Source of the DNA: an uncultured Roseovarius sp.
GTDB lineage: Bacteria; Pseudomonadota; Alphaproteobacteria; Rhodobacterales; Rhodobacteraceae
Direction: 5' to 3'
DNA: 64,000 bases
Assembly (NCBI RefSeq): GCF_947489715.1
Contig: NZ_CANLER010000011.1
Span: 105,235-169,234, forward strand
In this document: positions 18,469 through 26,643 of the stretch, piece by piece
Numbering within the stretch: the stretch's first letter is position 1
Layout: each line of letters begins with the position of its first letter
The notes under the pieces: model-generated
Database searches by the model: none
The model's input: only the letters and a program-made list of their open reading frames with translations
Told to the model about the DNA's origin: nothing
Made by a program: the position numbers and the translations under genes

Positions 18469-19245
18469 CTAGAACTGACCATTGAACTGGATTAGGGAGC
18501 TGATTTTCTCTGCGATAACCATCAACTTTTCCCCTCGTTTAGCTCGGTGTTTCGCGTCAAATCGCTTAATAGCTCCAATTGCACCAACGCTAAACAACGC
18601 GCCTGCACCCCCAATCTTAATTGGTGCGGCCACACTTGAGACGCCTCGCTCAATCTCTTCCACGCATTCTGCATAACCGAGTTTCTGGACCTCCAGCAAT
18701 TCGGCCTCCAACGATTGTCGATCTGCGGTGGTGTGTTTCGTAAAAGACTTGAGCTGCCCATTTAAAACCTGCTCACGAAATTCTTCGCGTGCAAATGCAG
18801 CGATAGCCTTTGAACAAGAGCATGCGTGCAGTGGTCTCTTGCCAAACCCTGGGTGGAAGTAGGATCCATTATTGTGTTCCGGTGTTTCCACATGGATGAT
18901 CGAGACGTTGTTGGATCGAAGCCGTGCAAGGAAGACGGCCTCACCGAATTGTGCCGCCGCCTCTTTCATGACAGGAGAAACGACACCGGCGACACCAGCG
19001 TCAGTTTTAGCCAGTAGTGCCACCTGAACTAGGTGCGCTCCAATTACGAATCGCGATTTCTGTTCAGTTTCGTCCAAAAACCTATGTTCAGCGAAAGATT
19101 GCAGCAACCGATAGCAAGTAGGGCGCGGTATTCCAGTCATCGGTTGTAGCTCAGTTGCGGATATCGGACGCCCAGCAACAGCAAGCGTTTCCAACACTTT
19201 CATCAGGCGATCAATACTCATTGCATTCTCATTTTTTGGGATCAT
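18469..19245 (-). CDS. IclR-family transcriptional regulator, divergent from mtoX
   Basis: A 258-residue protein with an N-terminal winged helix (RLMKVLETLAVAGRPISATE, then GIPRPTCYRLLQSF) and an effector domain with SYFHPGFGKRPLHACSCSKA and VAAPIKIGGAGALFSVG. Two starts are possible, at 19245 and at Met9 (19221). The gene is divergent from the first SBP56/methanethiol-oxidase operon across 88 bases, so it is the prime candidate for its regulator. Confidence 0.93.
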   Translation of the reverse strand: MIPKNENAMSIDRLMKVLETLAVAGRPISATELQPMTGIPRPTCYRLLQSFAEHRFLDETEQKSRFVIGAHLVQVALLAKTDAGVAGVVSPVMKEAAAQFGEAVFLARLRSNNVSIIHVETPEHNNGSYFHPGFGKRPLHACSCSKAIAAFAREEFREQVLNGQLKSFTKHTTADRQSLEAELLEVQKLGYAECVEEIERGVSSVAAPIKIGGAGALFSVGAIGAIKRFDAKHRAKRGEKLMVIAEKISSLIQFNGQF

Positions 19246-19268
19246 TTTTCATTTTTTGAGATTTTTTC

Positions 19269-19296
19269 TTTACAAACAACCGATTTCTCGTAGGCT
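19269..19296 (+). promoter_or_regulatory. Possible promoter of the mtoX operon
   Basis: TTTACA at 19269-19274 and TAGGCT at 19291-19296 are spaced by 16 bases, 38 bases ahead of the TTG start. The upstream flank (about 19238-19268) is a run of T-rich repeats (TTTTTCATTTTTTGAGATTTTTT) that could hold the operator of the divergent IclR protein. The -10 match is weak. Confidence 0.3.
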
Positions 19297-19333
19297 AGAG
19301 CCATATTCACGATAATTTGGCAAGGTAAGAATC

Positions 19334-20719
19334 TTGACGGAAAAAAATGGCACCACATCAAATGACAGCATAACCTGCTGTGGCCCAGGCTACGCCTCTC
19401 CAGAGAAAGCCATTAAGGCACCGCGCGAGAAATTGCTTTATTCGATCGCAATCTATACCGGAACCGGCATCCAAAAACCGGACTATCTCGCGACAGTTGA
19501 TGCTGACCCTGACAGCCCCACCTATAGCCAGGTCATACATCGACTGGAAATGCCCGGCATTGGTGATGAACTACATCACATGGGCTGGAATGCCTGTTCT
19601 AGTTGTTTTGACGATGGCAGCATGTCGCGCAAGTACTTGTTGCTGCCGGGTGTCCGGTCAAACAACATTCATGTCGTCGACACCGCAACAGATCCGCGTG
19701 CGCCGCAGCTGCATAAAGTTATCGACGGCGCGGAAATCAAAGCCAAGACCAACCTGTCGGGACCCCATACAGTGCATTGCCTGGGGTCGGAAATCATCAT
19801 CTCGTTTCTCGGGGATGCCCAAGGAAATGCACCGGGAGGGTATTTACATTTAAACAAGGACTTCGAGATTGTTGGCCGCTGGGAAAACTCCATGGGTGAC
19901 ATCAAGTTCGGATATGATTTCTGGTACCAGCCGCGCCACAATATCATGGTATCTTCTGAATGGGCGGCGCCAAACACCTTTATGCCGGGCTTTGACTTGG
20001 AGGAAGTAGGCCATTTGAAATATGGTCGGGAGCTTCACTTCTGGGATTTTGAGAAAAAGGTGCCCGTCGAAACGTTCTATTTGGGTGAAGACGGTCTGGT
20101 ACCGCTTGAGGTCAAATTTCACCACAATCCGGACAGTTCGCACGGGTTTTGCGGTGCGGCTCTGAGTTCAAACGTCATTCACTGGTGGAAGGATGATGCG
20201 GGAAAGTGGCAATGGGAAAAGATTATCGACGTAGAAAACGAACCACACCCCGAATGGCCAATTCCACTGCCAGGTGTGATGTCAGCAATCCTGGTGTCGA
20301 TGGATGACAAATACCTTTATCTTAACAATTGGCTACATGGCGATATGCGGCAATATGACATTTCCGACCCGCATAACCCAGTTCTGACCGGACAGGTTTG
20401 GATGGGTGGTTTGCTGAACAAGGCACCTGTCGTCAATGGTGTTGAGATGGCTGGTGGGCCGCAGATGTTCCAGCTTAGCTTGGATGGTAAGCGGCTTTAT
20501 GTCACGACTTCTCTCTTTTCCACTTGGGACAATCAGTTCTACCCGGACATTCGTACCAAAGGCGGTGTCATGGTCATGATCGACTGCGACCCGGTGAATG
20601 GCGGCATGACGCTCAATCCCGACTTTATTGTCGATTTTGGAAAAGAACCAAACGGCCCCAGCCGTTGTCACGAAACCCGCTATCCTGGCGGTGATTGCAC
20701 ATCGGATATCTGGGTATGA
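19334..20719 (+). CDS. mtoX: Methanethiol oxidase (SBP56 / selenium-binding-protein family), copy 1
   Basis: The 461-residue protein matches the SBP56 family end to end. It has N-terminal CCGPGYASPEKAI, then DELHHMGWNACSSCFDD with Cys88 and Cys91 (the human SELENBP1 equivalent is the reactive CSSC), GYDFWYQPRHN, NWLHGDMRQYDISDP, GGPQMFQLSLDGKRLYVTTS and the ending GGDCTSDIW. Family members oxidise methanethiol to formaldehyde, sulfide and peroxide and need copper. TTG at 19334 is the only start possible: a stop lies 21 bases upstream in frame, with AAGG before the TTG. No signal peptide is visible, so a cytoplasmic site is suggested, unlike the exported Hyphomicrobium enzyme. First gene of a five- or six-gene sulfur operon. 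Confidence 0.93.
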   Translation: MTEKNGTTSNDSITCCGPGYASPEKAIKAPREKLLYSIAIYTGTGIQKPDYLATVDADPDSPTYSQVIHRLEMPGIGDELHHMGWNACSSCFDDGSMSRKYLLLPGVRSNNIHVVDTATDPRAPQLHKVIDGAEIKAKTNLSGPHTVHCLGSEIIISFLGDAQGNAPGGYLHLNKDFEIVGRWENSMGDIKFGYDFWYQPRHNIMVSSEWAAPNTFMPGFDLEEVGHLKYGRELHFWDFEKKVPVETFYLGEDGLVPLEVKFHHNPDSSHGFCGAALSSNVIHWWKDDAGKWQWEKIIDVENEPHPEWPIPLPGVMSAILVSMDDKYLYLNNWLHGDMRQYDISDPHNPVLTGQVWMGGLLNKAPVVNGVEMAGGPQMFQLSLDGKRLYVTTSLFSTWDNQFYPDIRTKGGVMVMIDCDPVNGGMTLNPDFIVDFGKEPNGPSRCHETRYPGGDCTSDIWV

Positions 20720-20729
20720 GGAATACGAT

Positions 20730-21179
20730 ATGAATCATCAGGAAGAATACCCCGCTGATTATCTGGCAGACATACTTCGCGAAGTGAATACGATCGCCAT
20801 GGTTGGCGCCAGCCCCGATCCCACAAAATTTAGTTATGGTGTGCTCAGGGTCCTGAATGAACGTGGCTACAACATGAAGCCTGTAAATCCGAAAGAAGCG
20901 GGGAATGAGATCCGCGGACTGAAGGTCTATGGCTCGATCGCTGATGTCGATGAGCCGATCGATATGGTGCAGGTGTTTCGCGGCCCCGAGGCGCTGCCTG
21001 GCATAGCGCAGGAAGCCATTGATGCGGGTGCAAAAGTTCTTTGGGGTCAGATCGGCGTCTATAACGAAGATGCGGCGAAACTTGCGGAAGATGCGGGGCT
21101 GCAGGTCGTCATGAACCGCTGTCCGAAAATCGAATTGTTTCGACCTTTCTGGAAACCACGGCTCAACCAGGTGATCTGA
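20730..21179 (+). CDS. CoA-binding (Rossmann) domain protein
   Basis: A 149-residue single-domain protein of the YccU/CoA-binding type: NTIAMVGASPDPTKFSYGVL near residue 20, NERGYNMKPVNPKEAG, then VDEPIDMVQVFRGPEALPGI and NRCPKIELFRP at the end. The domain binds CoA or a nucleotide, and family members have no defined reaction. The ATG at 20730 follows GAGGAATACG, ten bases after the mtoX stop. Position between mtoX and a ferredoxin suggests a part in handling an acyl- or thiol-CoA or persulfide intermediate (inference). Confidence 0.9.
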   Translation: MNHQEEYPADYLADILREVNTIAMVGASPDPTKFSYGVLRVLNERGYNMKPVNPKEAGNEIRGLKVYGSIADVDEPIDMVQVFRGPEALPGIAQEAIDAGAKVLWGQIGVYNEDAAKLAEDAGLQVVMNRCPKIELFRPFWKPRLNQVI

Positions 21180-21279
21180 GAGCCGAACGACAAGGACGTA
21201 TCCCAGGGAATGGGTGCGGAACAATTTCTGATATTAGACGCCCGGCGGCGCACCGGGGCGAAGCGGAAGGAAGACGACA

Positions 21280-21618
21280 TTGACGGATCAGCCAATGTAC
21301 CATGTCGAACTCAGGAACAGCGGCGTTACGATATCCGTGAGTGAAGGTGAAGCGATCTACCACGCTGCCCTACGTGCTGGGGTTCAGTTGCCGATCGGGT
21401 GTGACTATGGCGGCTGTATAACATGCGCGGCGAAACTTGTTTCCGGGAAGGTGCGTCAGCCAGGGGCGACCGCATTGAACAGGCGGCAGTCGCAAGAAGG
21501 CTATATCTTGCTATGCGTAGCGCGGCCCAAAACGGATTGCGTTATCGAAGAAGGCGTAGAATCTCATGACCGTCTTTACGAAAACCCATTCACCAAGAAA
21601 CTGGGGGCATGGTCGTAG
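21280..21618 (+). CDS. Plant-type [2Fe-2S] ferredoxin
   Basis: A 112-residue protein with the cluster pattern C41-x4-C46-x2-C49 (GCDYGGCITC) and a fourth cysteine in YILLC (C79), i.e. a complete chloroplast-type ferredoxin fold. TTG at 21280 is preceded by GGAAGGAAG; an ATG 15 bases later is the alternative. It is probably the electron carrier of the methanethiol-oxidase operon, but no dedicated reductase is visible. The fourth cysteine is followed by VARPKTD, as in phenol-hydroxylase-type and toluene-type ferredoxin domains. Confidence 0.93.
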   Translation: MTDQPMYHVELRNSGVTISVSEGEAIYHAALRAGVQLPIGCDYGGCITCAAKLVSGKVRQPGATALNRRQSQEGYILLCVARPKTDCVIEEGVESHDRLYENPFTKKLGAWS

Positions 21619-21701
21619 GACTCCAGTTACTCTAACCGACCAAACACGTGCTCATCTGAACCTAGGAAATCAATCCAATTATCCAGCAGGACGCAGGCAG
21701 A

Positions 21702-22100
21702 ATGAAACAGACAATTACAAATGGAATTAAGGCGCTTCTCGAAGATGCGGATCAGGTCGTTCCGCGTATTTCAGTATCGGATGCGGTGAGCCTTCTTGAT
21801 AGAGAAGACCATATTTTTGTCGACCTGCGGGACCCTAGGGAAATAAAGCGAGAGGGAAAAATCCCTGGCGCTTTCTCGTGCACTCGGGGCATGCTGGAAT
21901 TCTGGATAGATCCCGAAAGCCCTTATCACAAAGAGGTTTTCAATCAGGATAAGACATATGTCTTTTACTGTGCGAGTTCTTGGAGATCTGCGCTTGCGGG
22001 CAAGACGGCCATCGACATGGGTATGAATGGTGTCGTCCATATCGACGGCGGATTCTCACGGTGGAAAAAGGATGGTGCTGCGGTGGAAATCATTGACTGA
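21702..22100 (+). CDS. Rhodanese-like sulfurtransferase
   Basis: A 132-residue single-domain rhodanese. The HIFVDLRDPREIKREGKI-type strand leads to the active loop YCASSWRSA with the catalytic cysteine C90, and the C-terminal DGGFSRWKKDG is typical. It would transfer sulfane sulfur, for example from persulfide to cyanide, sulfite or glutathione. It lies 83 bases behind the ferredoxin gene in the mtoX operon, which links it to the sulfide released from methanethiol. Confidence 0.94.
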   Translation: MKQTITNGIKALLEDADQVVPRISVSDAVSLLDREDHIFVDLRDPREIKREGKIPGAFSCTRGMLEFWIDPESPYHKEVFNQDKTYVFYCASSWRSALAGKTAIDMGMNGVVHIDGGFSRWKKDGAAVEIID

Positions 22101-22161
22101 TGCCATAACATCATCTGGAGCCTAAATTTAACAAGTCTCGAAAAATCTAAGGAGGAAAACG

Positions 22162-22449
22162 ATGGCGGTATTATCGAAATTTATGATTGAGCGGGATATC
22201 CCGGAAGTCGGCACTTTGGAGCGCGAACAGCTACGAGAAGCGGCCGCGAAGTCAAATGCCGCGCTGAACGAGCTAGGAAGCGATATTCAGTGGGTGGAAA
22301 GCTTCGTTGCTGCCGATAAAACCTTTTGCGTGTATCTGGCTAAAGACGAAGACACTATTGAAAAACACGCGGAAATTAGTGGATTTCCCGCCACCAAAGT
22401 TACACTTATCAGCAAGATGATCGACCCCACGACCGAAAAACCAAGCTGA
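22162..22449 (+). CDS. DUF4242-type small protein
   Basis: A 95-residue protein with the DUF4242 pattern: FMIERDIPEVGTL at the start, WVESFVAADKTFCVYLA in the middle and AEISGFPATKVTLIS near the end. Members such as SCO4226 of Streptomyces bind nickel, and their function is otherwise unknown. Good ribosome site AAGGAGG before the ATG. It is the fifth gene of the mtoX operon. Confidence 0.88.
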   Translation: MAVLSKFMIERDIPEVGTLEREQLREAAAKSNAALNELGSDIQWVESFVAADKTFCVYLAKDEDTIEKHAEISGFPATKVTLISKMIDPTTEKPS

Positions 22450-22847
22450 GTGGGTTTGATGTATAATTTCTCCCTCTGACCCTAGTTTAAAGGCCGGCTG
22501 CAGTTCGCTGCGTGAGGGAGGATTTGTACTGATGAAAGTGTTTAGAGCAGGTCAGCGTTCGGCAGACTGTTCTTTCTCTTCAGAAATCGGTTCATCAAGC
22601 ACTCTGCGATAAGCAGTGTGCCGCCCAGAAGACTTGTCGGAAGCTAATCGATTGTTCCGATGTGGCACATGGGTTTCAACGATTAGAATCCTTGAAACCG
22701 CGCGTTGATATCGGATTAGTCTAACGTGTGCTGAGTTTAGTGAAGTCCATGGCAACCAGCCTTCCGTGCGCGGCGTTTCTTTGCAGATGATCAAGATTTT
22801 TGTTGCGGCTTGACGTTATTCACCGGTGCAAAAAATGGAGAAAATCA
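22450..22847. other. Spacer within the sulfur cluster
   Basis: About 400 bases between the DUF4242 gene and the MBL-fold gene. The only long frame is on the minus strand (22552-22794) and shows no family signature. No clear terminator was seen. A promoter for the downstream gene is likely in this stretch but not assignable by eye. Confidence 0.4.
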
Positions 22848-23720
22848 ATGGCATATTTAAAACCGGAAGTTCACAGCTATTTCGATGAAAGCACAAATGC
22901 GGCCTGTTACATTGTAAAGGACCCTTCGTCGTCGGCCTGCGCGATCATCGACTCAATTCTGGATTTTGACCTTGCTGCAGGTCGTATGCAAACCAAACAT
23001 GCCGACATGTTAATAGGTGAGATCACTTCTAACGGTTGGAAAGTAAAGTGGGTGCTTGAGACACATGTTCACGCCGACCATCTATCGGCCGCACCGTATC
23101 TGGCTGCAAAGCTTGGCGGCAAGGTTGCGATCGGTGCAAATATCCAAACTGTTCAGGAAGTATTCGGAAAAATCTTTAATGCGGGTACAGAATTTGAAAT
23201 GGATGGTAGCCAATTCGACCGTCTATTCGAAGACAACGATACATTTAAGCTTGGAAATATGGATGTCCGCGTACTGCATACACCGGGTCACACCCCGGCT
23301 TGCGTAACCTATGTGATTGGTGATTCCGCCTTCATCGGAGACACGATGTTTATGCCAGATTTCGGGACAGCGCGTGCAGATTTCCCCGGGGGTTCTGCGA
23401 CCCAACTGTACAATTCGATCCAACGCATTCTAGCGCTACCTGACGAGACACGCCTCTTTCTGTGCCATGACTACAAAGCACCTGGCCGCAACGAGTTCTG
23501 TTGGCAGTCCACCGTACGCGAACAGAAAGCTAACAACCTTCATGTCGGTGGGGGGAAGTCGGAAGCTGAATTTGTCGAGTTTCGAACCGACCGTGACAAA
23601 CAACTGGGGATGCCAAAACTCATCATTCCATCTATTCAGGTCAATATGCGCGCTGGCCAACTACCGCGGCCCGAAGATGACGGTAATGTCTATTTGAAAA
23701 CCCCTCTGAATAAATTTTAG
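22848..23720 (+). CDS. MBL-fold persulfide dioxygenase-like protein
   Basis: A 290-residue metallo-beta-lactamase-fold protein. The metal motif THVHADH (H73, H75, D77, H78) and later HTPGHTPACVTYVIGDSAFI and GDTMFMPDFGTARADFPGGS match ETHE1/Blh-type persulfide dioxygenases, which oxidise glutathione persulfide to sulfite with non-haem iron. The C-terminal IQVNMRAGQLPRPEDDGNVY block is typical of the bacterial Blh branch, here without a fused rhodanese domain (the separate rhodanese is at 21702). The ATG at 22848 follows ATGGAG. It would remove sulfane sulfur derived from methanethiol sulfide. Confidence 0.9.
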   Translation: MAYLKPEVHSYFDESTNAACYIVKDPSSSACAIIDSILDFDLAAGRMQTKHADMLIGEITSNGWKVKWVLETHVHADHLSAAPYLAAKLGGKVAIGANIQTVQEVFGKIFNAGTEFEMDGSQFDRLFEDNDTFKLGNMDVRVLHTPGHTPACVTYVIGDSAFIGDTMFMPDFGTARADFPGGSATQLYNSIQRILALPDETRLFLCHDYKAPGRNEFCWQSTVREQKANNLHVGGGKSEAEFVEFRTDRDKQLGMPKLIIPSIQVNMRAGQLPRPEDDGNVYLKTPLNKF

Positions 23721-23772
23721 GGTCCTTGGGTAACTGCGCCGTCGCGACACCAAATTTGGAAAACGCATGAAA

Positions 23773-23803
23773 AGAAGCTGACCTCAATCAATGGCCAGCT
23801 TCT
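23773..23803. terminator. Intrinsic terminator after the persulfide dioxygenase gene
   Basis: Eight-base arms AGAAGCTG and CAGCTTCT enclose a 15-base loop, followed on the plus strand by AATTTTGT. It lies between the convergent PDO-like and OsmC genes and could serve both strands. Confidence 0.65.
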
Positions 23804-23864
23804 AATTTTGTATTGTATTTACGGATGACTTAAAATCCCATTTGATCGAGTAGACCGGCCAAGA

Positions 23865-24383
23865 TCAGACGGACGTTATCGTCAGAGGTATTGCATTGTT
23901 TACAGTGTGGCCGATGGGAGAAGTCGTGCGAACTTTTTCATGCAAGGCATCAAGTTGCTCGGGGCTGGCATCCGAATCCAAAGCAACTTCGACGGATATG
24001 TTGTCAAATCCTGCGTGCCCGTCACGCAGTCCCATAAATGTGTGAAGGTCCAAATCACCATCCACATTGATCTTCATGTCTCTTATTTCGATACCCGCAG
24101 CTGTCGCATTGGCGGCATATCCAATCGCCAAGCAATTGCCCAGTGCTCCTAAAAGAAGCTCCGCAGGATTGGGACCATGGTCAGACCCCCCTAGCGCGTC
24201 AGGTTCATCGCAAGGGGTCGGCGAGAATTCGCGGATTTGAGTTTCGCTGTGAAACCCTTCTTTCCATTGCACTTTTGCACTCCACTTGGTGTTGGCCGCT
24301 TCCGGCTCCTGCTTAATTTTTTCAGCGAGTTCGGCAACCTTGCTGATGTCTACGCTGTTTAGATGAGTTGTGGATTTCGTCAT
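23865..24383 (-). CDS. OsmC-family protein
   Basis: A 172-residue OsmC/Ohr-fold protein. GSDHGPNPAELLLGALGNC contains the first active-site cysteine (C84), followed by MKINVDGDLDLHTFMGL. The second catalytic cysteine of OsmC peroxidases, normally in a CPV motif, is replaced: the region reads TTSPIGHTV. The ATG at 24383 has GAGGAGG upstream; a long in-frame extension to 24632 has no similarity and is ignored. It is convergent with the sulfur operon. A paralogue at 37897-38448 in the mde operon has the same substitution. Confidence 0.92.
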   Translation of the reverse strand: MTKSTTHLNSVDISKVAELAEKIKQEPEAANTKWSAKVQWKEGFHSETQIREFSPTPCDEPDALGGSDHGPNPAELLLGALGNCLAIGYAANATAAGIEIRDMKINVDGDLDLHTFMGLRDGHAGFDNISVEVALDSDASPEQLDALHEKVRTTSPIGHTVNNAIPLTITSV

Positions 24384-24503
24384 TCTAGTCCTCCTCGGAA
24401 TGTGGGTCTTTACTAGCGGGAAGGCGGCACTGAATTTCTGTATCTGATCCGGTGCAAGGCAAGAAAATGCGTGAAAGCACTGCCTAATTGCCACGATGCC
24501 AGT

Positions 24504-24540
24504 AGTCTGGCGCGGCTTCGTCGATATATCGCGCCAGACT
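24504..24540. repeat. Eleven-base perfect inverted repeat upstream of osmC
   Basis: AGTCTGGCGCG at 24504-24514 pairs with CGCGCCAGACT at 24530-24540 around a 15-base spacer. It lies about 120 bases ahead of the leftward OsmC start. It may be a terminator-like RNA hairpin or a protein operator. There is no U-tract. Confidence 0.6.
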
Positions 24541-25013
24541 ATTGAATCATATTTCGATAAAAAAGTCCAATATTTGATAACACTATTGTAAACTCCACCC
24601 TTGATCGGCAAAGGATTTTGCCGATTATTCACTCACATGGCGAAGATGACCCGTTTGATGTGAAATGCTGCGGATTGAATCCGTCAAGGTAAGCACTTCA
24701 CTTAAGTCTGGCTGGACTTTGCGTTTAGGAGCATTAGCGAATTTCTTTGGGATATAGGGTTTTTGCTCGTTATCGCGCCTTGAGCCCTCGTTTTTCGATC
24801 CGACAAGAACTTGCTTTCTTGATCTTGACTAGGTCGCCGCCGCCGCGCGTGATCCACGGGTTCGGGTATATTTGACTTCAATCTGGCGCCTCTCGATCTT
24901 GGCTAACGAAGCGCGCCTTAATTGTTCCACGCTGTTGAAAATATGGCTTGAAATAAGTCGACTTCTTATCATTATATGATAGAATATCTCATAAATTAAT
25001 ACATTAGTGCAAG

Positions 25014-25163
25014 ATGCAGCTTGACCGTTTGAACGTCCATCTCGAAGCCATTGCTGCCCTTGGGCGATGGGTGATGTGGCGTCGGCCGCGGGCCCAGCAG
25101 GGTCGCTTTGTTGACGAGGTCGGGTATCCGAAATCAGCATACGCAAGTTTCGAAAAAACTTAA
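25014..25163 (+). pseudogene. Possible remnant of an IclR-type DNA-binding domain
   Basis: A 49-codon frame reads like the first third of an IclR winged helix: LDRLNVHLEAIAALGR resembles the first helix of these regulators and VDEVGYPKSAYASFEKT resembles the recognition segment (compare GLPKPTIYRNV in the regulator at 17426). The two helices are separated by an unrelated stretch and no effector domain follows. It lies just upstream of the second SBP56 gene, where a regulator would be expected. The match is by eye and short. The surrounding 24.4-25.2 kb holds nothing else recognisable. Confidence 0.4.
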
Positions 25164-25239
25164 TGGCGTAACTCAACCGCTCGCATCTGATCAATAGCTC
25201 CAATGATGCGAAGCGAGGAAAACACAATGAGAGGATGAA

Positions 25240-26640
25240 ATGAAAATAAGACCAGATCCAACTTTTCACGCGTCACCCAAACTGGCTATGGAGGCGCCCG
25301 TAGAAAACTTTGCGTTTACCGTGATGCTTGGCAAGGATGCCAGTCAACATGACGGCTTGGCCGTTGTTGATCTGCGCGCGGATTCGGAGGCTTATGGTGA
25401 AATCGTCCATACTGTGATGACGCCTACCACTGGCGATGAATTCCATCACTTTGGCTGGAACGCGTGTTCATCGGCGCTGTCGCCACTGTCAGGTCACGCC
25501 TTTATGGAAAGGCGTTATTTGATCGTTCCTGGTATCCGATCCAGTCGAATTTACATCTTCGATGTGAAAGAGCCGTTGAAAGCCAAGATTCACAAGGTCA
25601 TCGAACCAGAAGAGGTATTCGAAAAGACTGGGTATTCGCGCCCACACACAATTCATTGCGGACCGGAAGGCATTTACGTCTCTACTTTGGGTGGCGGAGG
25701 AGCTGATGGGACTGACGGCCCTCCCGGTATCTTCATCATGGATTGCGAGACTTTCGAGATCATCGGACGCTATGAAATGGACCGAGGCAAACAAGATAAA
25801 CACTATGACTTTTGGTGGAATTTACCGCAAGACTATATGGTCAGTTCCGAATGGGGCCTGCCGCCACAATTTGAAGGCGGCGTTGTACCTGAGGACCTTT
25901 TGTCCAACAAATACGGCCATTCCATTCACTTCTGGGATTTGCGCGCGCGCAAAAACGTCCAAACGATGGATTTTGGAGAGCAGTATCAGATGGCGCTCGA
26001 GATCCGCCCCGCGCATGATCCGACCAAGTCATACGGATTCTGCGGTGTCGTGGTCGATACGGCCAATCTGCAAGGCGCAATCTTTACGTGGTGGAGGGAC
26101 AAGGATGGTAAGTGGAAATCTAAAAAGACCATCACGATTGACCCACGTCCAGAGGACCCGGAGAACCTTCCGGAGCTCTTAAAGGGTTTTAGCGCTGTGC
26201 CGCCGTTGGTGACAGATATAGACCTAAGCCTCGATGACAAATACTTATACGTGGCTTGTTGGGGACTGGGAGAAATGCACCAGTATGATGTATCTGACCC
26301 GATGAACCCGGTGCTCAACGGCAAGATAGAACTGGGCGGCATTGCGCGGGAAACAAAGCACGCCAACGGCAAAGCGTTTGTCTACGGACCTCAGATGGTC
26401 GAGATTAGTCGAGACGGGAAGCGCGTATACTGGACCAATTCGCTTTATTCTTCTTGGGATGACCAGTTCTACCCGCATCAAGAGGGTGGTCAGATGGTAA
26501 TGGCGACTGTCGGCGAGGATGGCCGCTTTAAACTTGATCCCGATTTTTACATTAATTTCCCAGAAGGGCATCGGGCGCATCAAATCCGTTTGGAAGGCGG
26601 GGATTGCTCCACTGACAGCTTCTGCTATCCGTCGGCATAA
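25240..26640 (+). CDS. SBP56 / methanethiol-oxidase-family protein, copy 2 (divergent)
   Basis: A 466-residue SBP56 protein. Shared blocks are GDEFHHFGWNACSSALSP, YDFWWNLPQDYMVSSEWG, HSIHFWDLRARK, VACWGLGEMHQYDVSDP and LEGGDCSTD. It differs from copy 1 in lacking the N-terminal CGPGYA segment and in having CSSA where copy 1 has CSSC (only Cys76 remains), and it ends in SFCYPSA. It is therefore a separate subgroup, with methanethiol oxidase only as a working name. The ATG at 25240 follows GAGGATGAA. It is coupled to a membrane protein gene three bases downstream, and then to S-formylglutathione hydrolase, which supports a formaldehyde-producing reaction. Confidence 0.88.
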   Translation: MKIRPDPTFHASPKLAMEAPVENFAFTVMLGKDASQHDGLAVVDLRADSEAYGEIVHTVMTPTTGDEFHHFGWNACSSALSPLSGHAFMERRYLIVPGIRSSRIYIFDVKEPLKAKIHKVIEPEEVFEKTGYSRPHTIHCGPEGIYVSTLGGGGADGTDGPPGIFIMDCETFEIIGRYEMDRGKQDKHYDFWWNLPQDYMVSSEWGLPPQFEGGVVPEDLLSNKYGHSIHFWDLRARKNVQTMDFGEQYQMALEIRPAHDPTKSYGFCGVVVDTANLQGAIFTWWRDKDGKWKSKKTITIDPRPEDPENLPELLKGFSAVPPLVTDIDLSLDDKYLYVACWGLGEMHQYDVSDPMNPVLNGKIELGGIARETKHANGKAFVYGPQMVEISRDGKRVYWTNSLYSSWDDQFYPHQEGGQMVMATVGEDGRFKLDPDFYINFPEGHRAHQIRLEGGDCSTDSFCYPSA

Positions 26641-26643
26641 GCA

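Noticed and set aside
24829..25269. 146-codon minus-strand frame upstream of SBP56 copy 2
   Set aside because: No domain signature, no ribosome site, and it overlaps the SBP56 start and the IclR-like remnant on the other strand.
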